A DNA stretch of 64,000 nucleotides. It comes from Symbiodinium natans (lineage: Eukaryota > Sar > Dinophyceae > Suessiales > Symbiodiniaceae). This document shows, piece by piece, positions 41,600-50,676 of this stretch (positions are counted from its first letter, which is position 1; the number at the start of each line of letters is the position of its first letter). The notes below the pieces were generated by a model. That model searched no databases and was not told where the DNA came from. It saw only the letters and a program-made list of their open reading frames with translations. A program made the position numbers and the translations under genes. Location of the stretch: NCBI GenBank assembly GCA_905221605.1, contig CAJNDS010000635.1, forward strand, positions 62,001 to 126,000. Reading direction: 5' to 3'.

Positions 41600-42000
41600 T
41601 TTATGAGGAACCCCATACCAAACCCTACCCTAAACCCTAAACCCCCTGGAATGCTATAAACCCCCTAGACACTGCTAACACTATAGGGTTCAAGAAGAGG
41701 GCTTAAGGGCCCAGAAACCCTAAAACCCACAAACCCTGTGAACCGTTCAGGGTTGAAGAAAAGGGTTCTCGATGGCCCTAAACCCCAAACCCTTACACTC
41801 TAAACCCTATAAACCCTATAAACTCCATAACCCTGTTAACCCTAGCTAGAGGTCCTTATACTCACAACCCTTAATAGGGATTATAGTACCCCCTACTATC
41901 ATTCCTATAGAGGGGTGTTAGTATAAGGGGGAACATCCCAACCTTAAACCCTAAACCCTAAACCCTAAACCCGGAACCCTAAACCCTATACCCTATACCC
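41600..42000. repeat. Degenerate CCCTAAA repeat with embedded hairpin element
   Basis: AACCCTATAAACCCTAT and CCCTAAA units fill the interval. Three loosely related strings GTTCAAGAAGAGGG, GTTGAAGAAAAGGG and GTTCAAGAAGAGGG (about 41689, 41752, 42018) each start a short non-repeat island. No gene before 42038. Confidence 0.7.
41851..41939. mobile_element. Hairpin MITE-like element, family A, second copy
   Basis: The right end GTATAAGGGGGAACATCC matches the end of the element at 16472-16565. The arms (CCTTATACT.ACA.CCCT.ATAGG.AT.ATAGTA) pair imperfectly, and the left terminus is eroded. It is inserted in telomere-like repeat. Confidence 0.7.
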
Positions 42001-42037
42001 CTAAACCCTACCTAGAGTTCAAGAAGAGGGTTCAAAG

Positions 42038-42120
42038 GTGGATGGCCCGGGCTCCTCGTCTTCTGAAGCCACGCTCCGAGGAGACTCGGCCGCCACCCTT
42101 CGACAGGAATCGCGGATGGC
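42038..42120 (+). CDS. Plus-strand exon with telomeric donor
   Basis: 27 codons plus two bases: VDGPGSSSSEATLRGDS, AATLRQESRM. The acceptor is TTCAAAG| and the donor GGATGGC|GTTTAGGG. CCCTAAA lies before and TTTAGGG after. Partner exons are not assigned; the open plus block ending at the CCCAAG|GTAGGTG donor (42534) may follow in another phase. Confidence 0.5.
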
Positions 42121-42272
42121 GTTTAGGGTTTAGGGCCTAGGGTTTAGGGCTCAGGGCTTGTAACTTCGGGTTTAGGGGCGTCGGTCTGGAGAAGGATTCT
42201 CCCATCTGTGATCAGAGTCTGTGGATGTCGTTTCGCCTGCCGTAGACTTGTGATTTGCCAGAGGCCAGCTGA

Positions 42273-42534
42273 GTGAGTGAGCGAGTATCGACCTGGGGCG
42301 CCCTCCGGCCTACGGAAACGGTCCCTCTCACCTTCTTTGCCCCTCCGCATGCGTCCTCGGCGCTCCAGCACAGAGTTCAACGCTCGGGGCCCCTCAATCC
42401 GAACGGGGGGATTACAGGGCAGAGATGGGGCATGGGGGCAGGGTGGTCGAACCAATCACGCACACATGCACCGACAGCAAGACTGACGGCCCTTACTGCA
42501 GTTCCGAATACTAAGCCCTGTGTCTTGCCCAAGG
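42273..42534 (+). CDS. Possible plus exon ending at a consensus donor
   Basis: It reads RVSTWGALRPTETVPLTF, APPHASSALQHRVQRSG, TARLTALTAVPNTKPCV, LPK|GTAGGTGTTCC. The minus strand is also open for 103 codons (EGAPGRYSLTHSAGLWQ), so the strand is uncertain; the donor favours plus. Confidence 0.38.
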
Positions 42535-42594
42535 TAGGTGTTCCCTGAAGCCCTAAACCGTATGAGCCCTCATCCGTAAAACCCTACACAACCC

Positions 42595-42692
42595 GAAGCC
42601 CCAAACCCCAAACCCTAAACCCTAAACCCTGAACCCCAAACCCTAAACCCTAAACCCTAATTAAACCCTAAACCCTAAACCTCACACCCTAA
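42595..42692 (+). repeat. CCCTAAA telomere-like array
   Basis: About thirteen units with CCCCAAA and TAATT interruptions. Confidence 0.9.
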
Positions 42693-42927
42693 TCCCAAGA
42701 AACACACATCCTGAGCCTGGCCTCAGGGCCGAGATCTCTCGAGGGCCCTGGCCCAGGGCAGTCAGGTTCATCTCTGGGCATGGGGGGTCCTCCCTGAACC
42801 CTATAGGGGCCTCAATAATTAATATAGGGTTTTGGGGGTAGTTTCAATCGGGTTTGGGGGTTCACTCACTCACTCACTGATACGCAGCTCCGGGCCGAGC
42901 GTTTTGTGGGTTAATATAGTATACTGA

Positions 42928-43401
42928 TCAAGGGACCGTGAGTAAGTAATCGAAGCTGTCTGGGTCTTGTTCAGGGTGGTCACTATGGGATCCTCTGCTA
43001 CCCCTTATGGGAGTCGGAGGCGATGTGGGCCTTTTTGGGGGCCTACCTGGAGGGGGTAGTTGTCTTATTGCATCCCGTTACACCCAGGTTTTTTGGGTTC
43101 AGACAAGGGCTCACGGAACCCTAAACCGCAAACCCTAAACCCTAAACCCTAAACCCTTTCCATTGGCTAGGCCTATTCGCGCAGGTTGGGGAAGAGGGTT
43201 TAGCTTGACCTGAGCAGTAGTTTTCATCTCCTTGCTTGTGCGAGGAGTGTGCAGAACTGAAGAACCTAGATGACTGCCGCCTGAGGGCGTATGACAGCGC
43301 AAGTTATTCTGGAGCTGCAAGCAGTGGAATGCCACCCGTTGACCCTTGCACCAGCACAAGAGTTTAGAAAGCACGTCTGCATGTGCAATCAGCTCCCACA
43401 T
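42928..43401 (-). CDS. Complete two-exon gene, 121 residues, telomeric intron
   Basis: Exon 1, 43155-43401, starts ATG and reads MWELIAHADVLSKLLCW, CKGQRVAFHCLQLQNNL, PQPARIGLANGK (82 codons + G). Exon 2, 42928-43046, reads RPPKRPTSPPTPIRGSR, SHSDHPEQDPDSFDYLL, TVP then TGA. Gly spans the junction. The donor is GGAAAGG|GTTTAGGGTTTAGGG and the acceptor CCCCCTCCAG|GT, with a 108-nt intron whose first 40 nt are telomere units. It has an N-terminal helical Cys-containing part and a Pro/Ser-rich acidic tail. No family is recognised. It is the best complete example of a small gene with a telomere-repeat intron in the window. Confidence 0.66.
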
Positions 43402-43529
43402 TCAGTAGTCGGCGGGAAGTAACAGCTCTCAAAACCAAAAAGCCGAAAAACCCGATAGACCCTATAAACCCTATTAGGCCCAAAATCAGCCCGAAAAGCC
43501 CTATACTCTATTCACCCGAAAATCTTCAG

Positions 43530-43609
43530 AAGCGGAAAAAAATCTGCCCGCCTCAGCCACGGCTTTTATCCCGACAGCCGGGGCCATCGACTTCTCTGTG
43601 GAGCTGTAG
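43530..43609 (+). CDS. Terminal exon, plus strand
   Basis: Two bases plus 25 codons: AEKNLPASATAFIPTAG, AIDFSVEL then TAG, after AATCTTCAG|. Partner exons were not found; upstream is degenerate CCCTATAAAC repeat. Confidence 0.46.
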
Positions 43610-43836
43610 CGTTCCAGCCTCAACAGTGGGAGCCAAACCCTCAGTCAGGGCTTGGGGGATGGGGTTCCGGGGACCCCTATAACCTCGAGCCTGCAAAAAA
43701 GCCAAGTCGCCGATTCAAAACTCCCAGCAGCATAGCTTCATACTCGGTCATTTCAGACTGTCGTTCGCTGCTTCCAGCTTTGCCGGTCCGTTACATCCTC
43801 GGTCGGGCCCCCTTTCCCGACAGCATGTGCTACAAC

Positions 43837-43920
43837 ATCCTAAACCCTAAACCCTAAACCCTAAACCCTAAACCCTAAACCCTAAACCCTATAAACCCTA
43901 AACCCTAACCTAAGCCCTTA
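43837..43920 (+). repeat. CCCTAAA telomere-like array
   Basis: Eight to nine units, mostly perfect, pointing left; it pairs with the opposite array at 44022-44163 across the exon at 43939-44017. Confidence 0.92.
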
Positions 43921-43938
43921 ACCCTCCTTGATGCTGAC

Positions 43939-44017
43939 CTTCTGAGATCCCGGGCAGCGCGCGGCGCCGGTCGTGGAGCTCCCGCTCGAAGTCCATCTGC
44001 TCCGTGAGGGCTTGCAC
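43939..44017 (-). CDS. Coiled-coil exon between inverted telomeric arrays
   Basis: 26 codons plus one base: VQALTEQMDFERELHDR, RRALPGISE. The acceptor is AACCGCAG| and the donor TCAGAAG|GTCAGC. CCCTAAA lies 20 nt to the left and TTTGGGG/TTTAGGG directly to the right. The first 16 nt of its downstream intron recur at 60134-60149. Confidence 0.5.
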
Positions 44018-44021
44018 CTGC

Positions 44022-44163
44022 GGTTTGGGGTTTGGGGTTTGGGGTTTGGGGTTTAGGGGAGGGTTTAGGGTTTAGGGTTTAGGGTTTAGGGTTTAGGGTT
44101 TAGGGTTTAGGGTTTAGGGTTTAGGGTTTAGGGTTTAGGGTTTAGGGTTTAGGGTTTAGGGTA
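44022..44163 (-). repeat. Longest pure TTTAGGG array in the window
   Basis: Four TTTGGGG units, a short break, then about fourteen consecutive perfect TTTAGGG units (44061-44161). It is internal, not a chromosome end. Confidence 0.97.
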
Positions 44164-44470
44164 GCTTGGGGCTTAGGGTGTTTTTGTTCCAGGTTTGGGG
44201 TTGATAGCCTGCGTGCTCCTGTGGCTTCCTAGTGCCTATAGCTATGAGGTCGTAGTATGTCGAATTTAGGCTGGCTCAATCACTCTGTGGGCTAATCCGC
44301 CGCGACCTCGAGCTTTGTGTTCCCAAAATAGGGGCCTTAGTAAGTAGAGGAGGGTTTTGGGGGATTGTTACAGTGCTTTGTTTAGAGGGACCATGAGGGA
44401 GAATTCTTGTGCCTGGAGTGGGGACCCAGTTGGGCGGGGAAACCGGTACTCTCGGGCTTGTTGATTTTCC

Positions 44471-44662
44471 ATGGCTGTTCCGGGTCGAGAACCCCACATG
44501 CCTATTCCGAACCCGCTTGTCATAAGCAGGGGCCTGCTCTCTGAGCGGCGTGTGGTTGACGGACTCCAGGCCATCGCGGACGGAGCCGTTCTCGCTCTTG
44601 AAACCTGGGCCCAATTTTGTGCTTTGCAAGGGTTCAACGGGTGCTATAGGGTGTGGGTTTAG
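44471..44662 (+). CDS. Unknown ORF, 63 codons
   Basis: ATG start, MAVPGREPHMPIPNPLV, SRGLLSERRVVDGLQA, IADGAVLALETWAQFCA. It may end by splicing near 44628 (CAAGG|GTTCAAC) rather than at the TAG. Helical, coding-like; no domain. Confidence 0.45.
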   Translation: MAVPGREPHMPIPNPLVISRGLLSERRVVDGLQAIADGAVLALETWAQFCALQGFNGCYRVWV

Positions 44663-44802
44663 GCTTTAGGGCTTCAAATTTTAGGCTTCAAAGGGCTTGG
44701 AGTTCAAAAGGTGGGGTTCAAAGCTTTTGGCGTTGACACAGACTTGGAGTCAGTCTGCTCCATAAGCAGTGAAAGAAGGCTCATGCTATTCAACCGCGCC
44801 TC

Positions 44803-45174
44803 ATGGGACTTAATGATAATAATCATCAGGCTTGGAAAGCACTTCATTTACCAATGGTACGTACTATACTCAGCAACGATTCTCAGCCATTTGGGAGCCC
44901 AAAATCCCTAAGCTTGCAAGCCCTAGAGGCCAAGCTCAACTGGATGTCTCCGATGGCGAGAAAGAAACCCCTAAACTGTGCAAGTCAAAGCACTTTACAG
45001 ACATGTGTCACCAGACAGGAACTGCAACCGACAGTAGCTTGCAAACTCCTGTGTATGGCGAGAAAGAACCCCTACATGCAACCCGGAACCTTACAAAATG
45101 GCAGCTACCTTAATCTCTCGTTTCTAAGCCTCGCAACTCAATTGCAGAGCAATAGGGTGTTACCCTCAAAATGA
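44803..45174 (+). CDS. Weak ORF, 123 codons
   Basis: Two plus frames are open. TGGCGAGAAAGAA occurs twice (about 44954 and 45056). Coding status is doubtful. It meets the minus gene ending at 45166. Confidence 0.28.
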   Translation: MGLNDNNHQAWKALHLPMVRTILSNDSQPFGSPKSLSLQALEAKLNWMSPMARKKPLNCASQSTLQTCVTRQELQPTVACKLLCMARKNPYMQPGTLQNGSYLNLSFLSLATQLQSNRVLPSK

Positions 45175-45987
45175 ACAAACATGCGTGTGTAATTGCGGGG
45201 AGTCGGGCAAACCATAAACTCTGAAGCCTGAGCCTTCAACCCTCTCCCAACGCTGGGCATGCTGCAGGGTGTACTCGCCGCCTGCGCGCGTACCTCCCGG
45301 AGCTCCTGTTGCAGAAAACCAAAACCTTGCTTTTTGTAGGCTCTCTGTCGAATAATTATCTACCTTCTAACAGGAGCCTTGGGCAACCCAAAGATGTAGG
45401 CTTCGCAACGTGAGTTAAACGACACGCCCCAGGGTTGATGAATCATTGGCTTGCCCGACAGTTTTGGGGAGCCAACATGCCTTACGCACGACCCTAAACC
45501 CCCCTTAAAGCTTTGGAAACAGCTAGGGCTTGGGGGCTGACCATAAGAGCCCTGAATGGTTCATATGAGGCCAGAGAACCATGATGCGGGTGGAAATAGA
45601 CTCTTGTTTGCACTTCATGGAGTCTCTGTTATTGATTTCCTGACATTGTATATTGATGATATTTGCTGTCCTCCCCCCCAAAAAAAACAAACAAAAAAAC
45701 AAAATAGTTTTTGGTGGTGAGTTAGTGGCTCAAGTTCGGGGATACTGGGGGTGAGGGTGCAGACTGCAAGAGGACACTTATTTGGCACTGTTAGGAGCAT
45801 TTTTTCGATGTTATGACGAATGCTGTGTCGCATCTGCTTATTTCTTTATCTATTTATTTATATTGTCTATCGGAGACCCTCATGTAAAGCAACCTCCGCA
45901 TGCAACTCCGACAGTTGCTGCCCCAGTGGCTGCTTCCAGGCGCGCCACCGCGTCGCAGCACCGGCGCTCGATGAGCGCGCAGCGCAC
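45166..45987 (-). CDS. Spliced unknown gene, last two exons
   Basis: Exons are 45894-45987 (31 codons + 1) and 45166-45305 (2 + 45 codons + TGA). Readings: VRCALIERRCCDAVARL, EAATGAATVGVACG; APGGTRAGGEYTLQHAQ, RWERVEGSGFRVYGLPD, SPQLHTHVCSF. The donor GCGGAG|GTTGCT and acceptor CTGCAACAG|GA restore a Gly codon. The phase chosen by the junction is also the frame that runs to a sensible end, although another frame of the second exon looks coiled-coil-like. The upstream acceptor is TTTGGCCAG|. The exon at 46462-46540 probably precedes it. No family is recognised. Confidence 0.58.
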
Positions 45988-46461
45988 CTGGCCAAAGGTT
46001 CGAGGGGTTTAGGGTCTGGGGCTTGGTTTCACCGCTCCGAAACTCCGAAAGGAATCAAGGCTTCCAGGGACATGCGAGCTGTGCCCTTAAGGGCTCTGCA
46101 ACCGAACTATGGGTGCCTGGAAGTGTAAGGCAACCTTTCTGATTCTGATTCTAATGTGTATATGATAGACCCCTGGTCCCCGAAACTCTTTAAGCCCTCC
46201 GCAAAACGTGTATTCCTACAGACTTACGTGGGTATCGTGTAGAGAGTGTCGGGTTTAGGGGGCCGATGCAAATAATTTGCATGGGGATTCGAAGGGGTGA
46301 GAAGGGGGGGGGAACCTGAACCCACCTCAACGGGCCCCTCAAGCCCAAACGCTCAACAACACCCTAAGCCCTAAACCCTGAACCCTAAGCCCTAAGCCCT
46401 AAACCCTGAAGCCCGAAGCCTGAACCCTAACCCCAAACCCCAAAAAACCTCAACCCTGCAC

Positions 46462-46540
46462 CCTTCTTAGGGTCGATCGAGGCTAATTGGGCGCCAGGAG
46501 CCCCTGTTGCCTCCGTCAACTCGCGGCTGCGGGCCTCCTT
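46462..46540 (-). CDS. Internal exon between inverted telomeric arrays
   Basis: 26 codons + 1: KEARSRELTEATGAPGA, QLASIDPKK. The acceptor is CTTCAACAG| and the donor AAGAAGG|GTGCAGG. CCCTAAA-type units are on the left (46365-46450), TTTAGGG-type on the right (46560-46830). Confidence 0.5.
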
Positions 46541-46559
46541 CTGTTGAAGTCTGGGGGGG

Positions 46560-46830
46560 CTTGGGGGGGTTTAGGGTTTGGGGTGTCGGGTTCAGGGTTT
46601 AGGGTTTAGGGTTTACGGTTTAGGGTTTTAGGTGGGGTTTAGCGGGGTTTTCGGGGGCTTAGGGCGGGGTGTAGGGGATTTAGGGGTTTTTTGGGCTTAG
46701 GTTTTTTGGGTTTGGGGGTTTGGGGGGGGTTTTGGGTTTAGGGGTTTGTTTGGGGGTTTTGGGTTTAAGGGTTTTGGGTTTAAGGGTTTCGGGTTTTAGG
46801 GGGTGTAAGGGCTTAGGACTTAAACTTATA
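46560..46830 (-). repeat. Degenerate TTTAGGG array
   Basis: GGGTTTAGGGTTTAGG grades into GGGTTTTGGGTTTAAGG units. It is followed by a segment open on both strands (46860-46950). Confidence 0.88.
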
Positions 46831-47012
46831 AGATGGCGAAATGAGATTTGGGTTGGGCGGGTAGGTTTAGGTTTCCCGGGAAGCTGTTCAGGGCAGCTCA
46901 CACAGCCCGCCAAAGAAGCAATCCGAATTATCCAAGTTGCTGGTTTGGGGTCTGCCAAGATAATATCTTAACAATACACCCCCACCCTAAACCCTAAACC
47001 CTGAACCTGAAG

Positions 47013-47295
47013 CTACACTGGAACCCAAAGATGTGCCGGCCCAGAAAAGGCGGCACTAGAAGGCCCCAGGCCTGCACCGAAGACTGGCATCCTACTCTGA
47101 GCATCCAGTCTCCAGAGCATCACCTCAGAAGCCTCAAAACCCTAAACCCCAAACCCCAAACCATAAACCCTAAGCCCTAAACCCTAAACCCTAAACTCTA
47201 AACCCTAAACCCTATTCGTGCCGGGCCTGGGCACGGGAGGCTTCAGCTGCATGCAGCCGGCTACTCAGGGACGCCTCGTCTTCGTCCTCGGACCT
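47013..47295 (-). CDS. Two exons of unknown gene, 80-nt telomeric spacer
   Basis: 47233-47295 reads RSEDEDEASLSSRLHAA, EASR. 47013-47132 reads ASEVMLWRLDAQSRMPV, FGAGLGPSSAAFSGPAH, LWVPV then TAG (40 codons). If a GC donor (CGT|GCCCAG) joins GTTTTGAG|GCT, frame is kept. Otherwise the first segment ends at its own TAG at 47212-47214 and there are two gene ends. The spacer 47133-47211 is TTTAGGG-sense in transcript orientation. The second exon is strongly coding-like; family unknown. Confidence 0.52.
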
Positions 47296-47499
47296 CTGCA
47301 AGTTGCTGGGGGCTTCAGGGGTTTTATAGGGCTTAGGGCTTCTGGGGTCTCTAGGGTCTTTAGTATCATAGACACTAAGCCCTACAACGCGTTGAAAGGG
47401 TTTCCAGGGCTTTCGAGGGAGCCAAGGTGGGATTTTGGATTGCTGAACTCCCCCGTCTCCTCCCCTTCCCTACCTCCGGCTCCCTTCCCCTTCCCCTCC

Positions 47500-47622
47500 T
47501 GGGGCGTCGGGTTTTACTACGAAGCTTGCATCAAGAATCAAGTTAAGCCCAGCTGGACATCGAAGACTGAGAATGTATATCTACGAACATTTTTTCGCGA
47601 CCAAAGGTGCTTTGAGGAGTGA
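47500..47622 (+). CDS. Terminal exon, plus strand
   Basis: After a long C/T-rich stretch (47450-47500) the plus frame reads GFYYEACIKNQVKPSWT, SKTENVYLRTFFRDQRC, FEE then TGA. The frame is also open upstream to 47218, but there it overlaps a better minus exon. Confidence 0.42.
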   Translation, partial: WGVGFYYEACIKNQVKPSWTSKTENVYLRTFFRDQRCFEE

Positions 47623-47717
47623 TTCTTTTGTACGATCTCCCAGATCAAAGCAGGCATCCCTTCGGTAGTCGCTAGGAGTGCTCAGGGAGACCAAGACTCC
47701 AACACTCCCCCAGAAGA

Positions 47718-47773
47718 TCATGGCCTACATGTGCCAACTATTTGGAGGCTATAGCCACTATAGGCCATGATTC
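47718..47773. repeat. Short inverted repeat
   Basis: The 11-bp arms ATCATGGCCTA and TAGGCCATGAT enclose a 34-nt loop. The following 47780-48124 is degenerate CCCTATAAAC repeat without a gene. Confidence 0.6.
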
Positions 47774-48124
47774 TGGGTCCTTTTATGGCGTCCAGGCAAG
47801 TCCCTAAACTTTACACGCTATACACCTTATAAACTCTACAAACTCTATTAACTCTACATGCTCCATAGGCCCTGTAAACCCTACAAACCTTATACCCGAT
47901 AAACCCTACCTCCTGAATCCTATAAACCCGATGAAAAACCTAAAAGCCCTGAACTCCTAACACCCTATAAGCCCTGTAAATCCCTACAAACACTGTAATC
48001 TCTGTACACCCTGCAAGACCCTATCACCCCTCTAATCCCTGCAAACCCTGTAAAGCCCCTTGAAACCCCAGAAAACCCCTATGAACAACCCATAAAGCCC
48101 TCGTGAACCTCCTGAAACCCGACA

Positions 48125-48276
48125 CGGGTTTAGGGGTTTAGGGGTTTAGGCTAGGGTTAGGGGTTTAGGGTTTAGGGGTTTAGGGGTTTAGGGTTTAGGG
48201 GTTTAGGGGTTTAGGGGTTTAGGGGTTTGGGGGTTTAGGGGTTTAGGGTTTTACGGGTTTAGGGGTTTAGGGGTTT
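48125..48276 (-). repeat. TTTAGGGG 8-mer array
   Basis: Units are mostly GTTTAGGG with an extra G (8-mers), distinct from the 7-mer arrays elsewhere. Confidence 0.92.
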
Positions 48277-48504
48277 ATGAACCCTCACATCGCTTCCGAG
48301 GTCGCAGCCGGCGCTCCGACAGCACGGAGGCGGAGGCCTCCTCCAGGGCCGTCTCCTGAGGCAGAGGCTTCCTTCGGGCTCCGAAAGAACCCAAGAGCTA
48401 GAGTCCCTGAGCCGTTGTCAGGGCCAAAAGTGCATCCTAAAGTCCGAACTCCCGAAGGCCCAATCATGCCACCAACCCGACAACCTGAAATTAAGACCCC
48501 CTAA
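48277..48504 (+). CDS. Unknown ORF, 75 codons, starts in repeat
   Basis: ATG overlaps the end of the array. It reads MNPHIASEVAAGAPTAR, GPSPEAEASFGLRKNPR, ARVPEPLSGPKVHPKVR, TPEGPIMPP and ends TAA. Disordered and basic. The minus strand is open too. Confidence 0.4.
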   Translation: MNPHIASEVAAGAPTARRRRPPPGPSPEAEASFGLRKNPRARVPEPLSGPKVHPKVRTPEGPIMPPTRQPEIKTP

Positions 48505-48542
48505 GCCCTATACAGCCTAAACCCACAAACCCGCAACCTTTA

Positions 48543-48812
48543 TTGCTTCACGAGTGTCCAGCTTTCTTTGGAGATCCTGGGTCTCCATCTTCTCCTCTGC
48601 ACTGCGTGGATGCTGGTGGTTTAGGGTTCAGGGATTACAGGGGTCGCCCGATGAGGACTCAGGAAGCTTCTTCGCCGCAGCATGCCTGCCACCCGAGAAG
48701 CCACGGTGATCCGTGGAAAACGTGGAACGAGAATTTTGCTGAGACTACACAGCCGGAGCATAGCCGATTCCTTTGACTCGTTGACAACTCCTATTGCACA
48801 CTCACGAACCAA
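48543..48812. CDS. Coding-like block, strand unresolved
   Basis: Plus (48543-48776) ends KTWNENFAETTQPEHSR. Minus (48621-48812) reads ECAIGVVNESKESAMLR, KILVPRFPRITVASRVA. Both have good composition; only one is expected to be real. Confidence 0.35.
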
Positions 48813-49195
48813 TGTTTGGAACCTCGTGGTGGGATCATCTCAAAATCTCTAAGCTCTAAACCTCACACCCTGAACCGTAGATAAACTTCAAAGGTAACTC
48901 CTTGGCTTCGGACTGTATGTCCTGAACTACTCGCCTCGGCCCCCAATATGTATTATATGAACTTGTATATTGCATATTCAATATGATAAACTAACAACTA
49001 TATGAATTGCAATATAGACAGCAAATGTCGGAATTGTCGTGACCCCAAAAGAATCGGAAGGTTCGGGGCGGGCCGCTGGGTTCAGGGTTCATCGGATTTC
49101 TAGGGTTTACAGGGCTTACCGGGTTTAGGGTGACTAGACGTGGAAGGAACGCGCTTCAAGCGGAGTTGGGCTGACCCTTGCTGCCGACAATCCGA

Positions 49196-49303
49196 ATGCT
49201 TGACATCCCGTCAGAGTTCGGGACATTCCTGGTGCTCGGGCCTCCTCTTGAGGACCCCTACCGTGGTACAAACCCTGATATAACCCTTAACGGTAAACCC
49301 TAA
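49196..49303 (+). CDS. Short ORF whose stop lies in telomere-like repeat
   Basis: ATG at 49196: MLDIPSEFGTFLVLGPP, LEDPYRGTNPDITLNGK then CCC TAA inside the CCCTAAA run. Two other plus frames overlap. Low-moderate certainty. Confidence 0.35.
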   Translation: MLDIPSEFGTFLVLGPPLEDPYRGTNPDITLNGKP

Positions 49304-49469
49304 ACCCTAAACAAACCCTAAAACCATAAAACCTTTAACCCTAAACCCTAAATAAACCCTTAACTAAACAAACCCTAAAACCATAAAACCTTTAACCCTA
49401 AACCCTAAATAAACCCTAAACCCTAAACCCTAAATAAACCCTTAAACCCTGAACCCTTTAACCCTAAAC
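49283..49469 (+). repeat. CCCTAAA/CCCTAAATAAA array
   Basis: About 20 units with a longer period: the string AAACCCTAAAACCATAAAAC occurs twice (near 49313 and 49370). Confidence 0.9.
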
Positions 49470-49538
49470 CTGGGGCAAGGCAGTGCACGCCCGACCTCGC
49501 ACAGCTGCTTTTGCAACAGGGCCTGGCAGTTCTTGAGG
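49470..49538 (-). CDS. Exon with CAG|GTTTAGGG donor
   Basis: One frame reads SLKNCQALLQKQLCEVG, RALPCP; another reads QELPGPVAKAAVRGRAC. The acceptor is TTTCTAAAG|. The donor directly opens the telomere-like array at 49283-49469. Confidence 0.42.
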
Positions 49539-49671
49539 CTTTAGAAATACAATTCCACACGCACATATTTTGTATATGTATACGTAAACTCCCCTCCAAG
49601 GATCCCTAAAAACCCACAACAGATTCAGATTCTGAGCCCTCAAACCCGACTGGCCAGACTGGCCATCTGCC

Positions 49672-49944
49672 CTAAGCTCCAAAACCATAGCCCGAGACCC
49701 CAAGCTGCCCTTGGCCAAGGTGACCCAAAACACTCTGGGCGTTTACACGTAAGACGTGTTGAAGTCCATCTGGAACTGTGAGCCCGCATCTCAGGCTAGG
49801 GGTTTCGGGGTTCAGGGCTTCGGGTTTCGCGTGTAGGGTCAGGAGGGTGCTGTACATCTGGGAATCCAAGAAGTTGTGACATGCAGTCCTTGAAAGTGGG
49901 ATCCCAAGACCCAAAAGTGCCCAAACCATGACCTTCAGCTCCAA
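49672..49944 (-). CDS. Possible secreted protein, 90 codons
   Basis: ATG at 49944: MELKVMVWALLGLGIPL resembles a signal peptide, then CHNFLDSQMYSTLLTLH, DGLQHVLRVNAQSVLGH to a stop at 49672. An overlapping minus frame (WVTLAKGSLGSRAMVLE) competes at the 3' half. Confidence 0.4.
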   Translation of the reverse strand: MELKVMVWALLGLGIPLSRTACHNFLDSQMYSTLLTLHAKPEALNPETPSLRCGLTVPDGLQHVLRVNAQSVLGHLGQGQLGVSGYGFGA

Positions 49945-49971
49945 TATAGGGTGTAGGGAGGGTGTAGTAGG

Positions 49972-50295
49972 TCACCAATTCCGAGAAGCTGTCAAGACCG
50001 AGACTTGAAACCCCATCTGAATTGCGTTCACAGCCACCCGCTCTTGCCGCAGCGTGTTCAGCTCGCTTCGTTGCTCAAAAAGCTCCTCTGACAAGAGCCG
50101 TGCAGTTAACGGAGGATACATGCTGCTCTCAACTAAAGGAACATATAGAGTACCACTACAAAGGCGAGCACAATGCATCTGGGCTTCCTGGCTGGGGAGA
50201 ATAAAGCCTATGAAGGGAAGCCACACCGGTGTTAAGATCCCTGTGAGCCCTGAACCCTCAACCGTAAATACCATGCCCCATCCCTCTTGGAACAA
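49972..50295 (-). CDS. Unknown protein, 107 codons
   Basis: It reads MFQEGWGMVFTVEGSGL, SSMYPPLTARLLSEELF, EQRSELNTLRQERVAVN, AIQMGFQVSVLTASRNW. It has a leucine/charged helix near residues 65-85. No repeat inside. No family recognised; it could be a single-exon gene or a large exon. Confidence 0.48.
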   Translation of the reverse strand: MFQEGWGMVFTVEGSGLTGILTPVWLPFIGFILPSQEAQMHCARLCSGTLYVPLVESSMYPPLTARLLSEELFEQRSELNTLRQERVAVNAIQMGFQVSVLTASRNW

Positions 50296-50474
50296 ACACT
50301 CTCCATCCCCAAATTCCTTTCCTAGGAGAACTTAAGGATACATAGCAGCGATTCTGCAAATTGGCCCCCTTTGGCAAAAGGGTGACGTCTACTAAGTCTA
50401 CTTCCCTCAAACCGTCCAAAACCTAACGCAGTCCTGCAGAACCGTTTTCATCTCATATTAAACAAATATGGTGA

Positions 50475-50592
50475 GTGTTTGCAATTCTACTTCATACTAA
50501 TATACATATACGTATACATATGTTAATTCAGATTGTAATTCTCATGATAATATATATATATATGTACATATAGATATACACACACATACACC
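50475..50592. repeat. AT microsatellite cluster
   Basis: ATACATATACGTATACATATG and TATATATATATGTACATA units directly downstream (transcript sense) of the exon at 50596. Confidence 0.8.
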
Positions 50593-50595
50593 TAC

Positions 50596-50676
50596 CGAAG
50601 GTCCTCGAGGCGCGGGCCCAACTGCTCCGAGGCCGCTTGGCGCGCCGCCGCCGCGGCCTCAGGGCCGTCCTCGGAA
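50596..50676 (-). CDS. Ala/Glu-rich coiled-coil exon
   Basis: 26 codons: SEDGPEAAAAARQAASE, QLGPRLEDL. The acceptor is GCCCCTTGCAG|T and the donor CTTCG|GTAGGTGT, both near consensus. TTTAGGG runs to its right. This is one of the clearest single exons. Confidence 0.55.

Noticed and set aside
43690-43790. RNase H-like segment on minus (SEMTEYEAMLLGVL)
   Set aside because: Resembles the AEYEAL motif of retroelement RNase H, but it is too short, has no catalytic Asp context, and no other retroelement domain is nearby.
44022-44163. CRISPR-like direct repeats
   Set aside because: Units are contiguous 7-mers without spacers.
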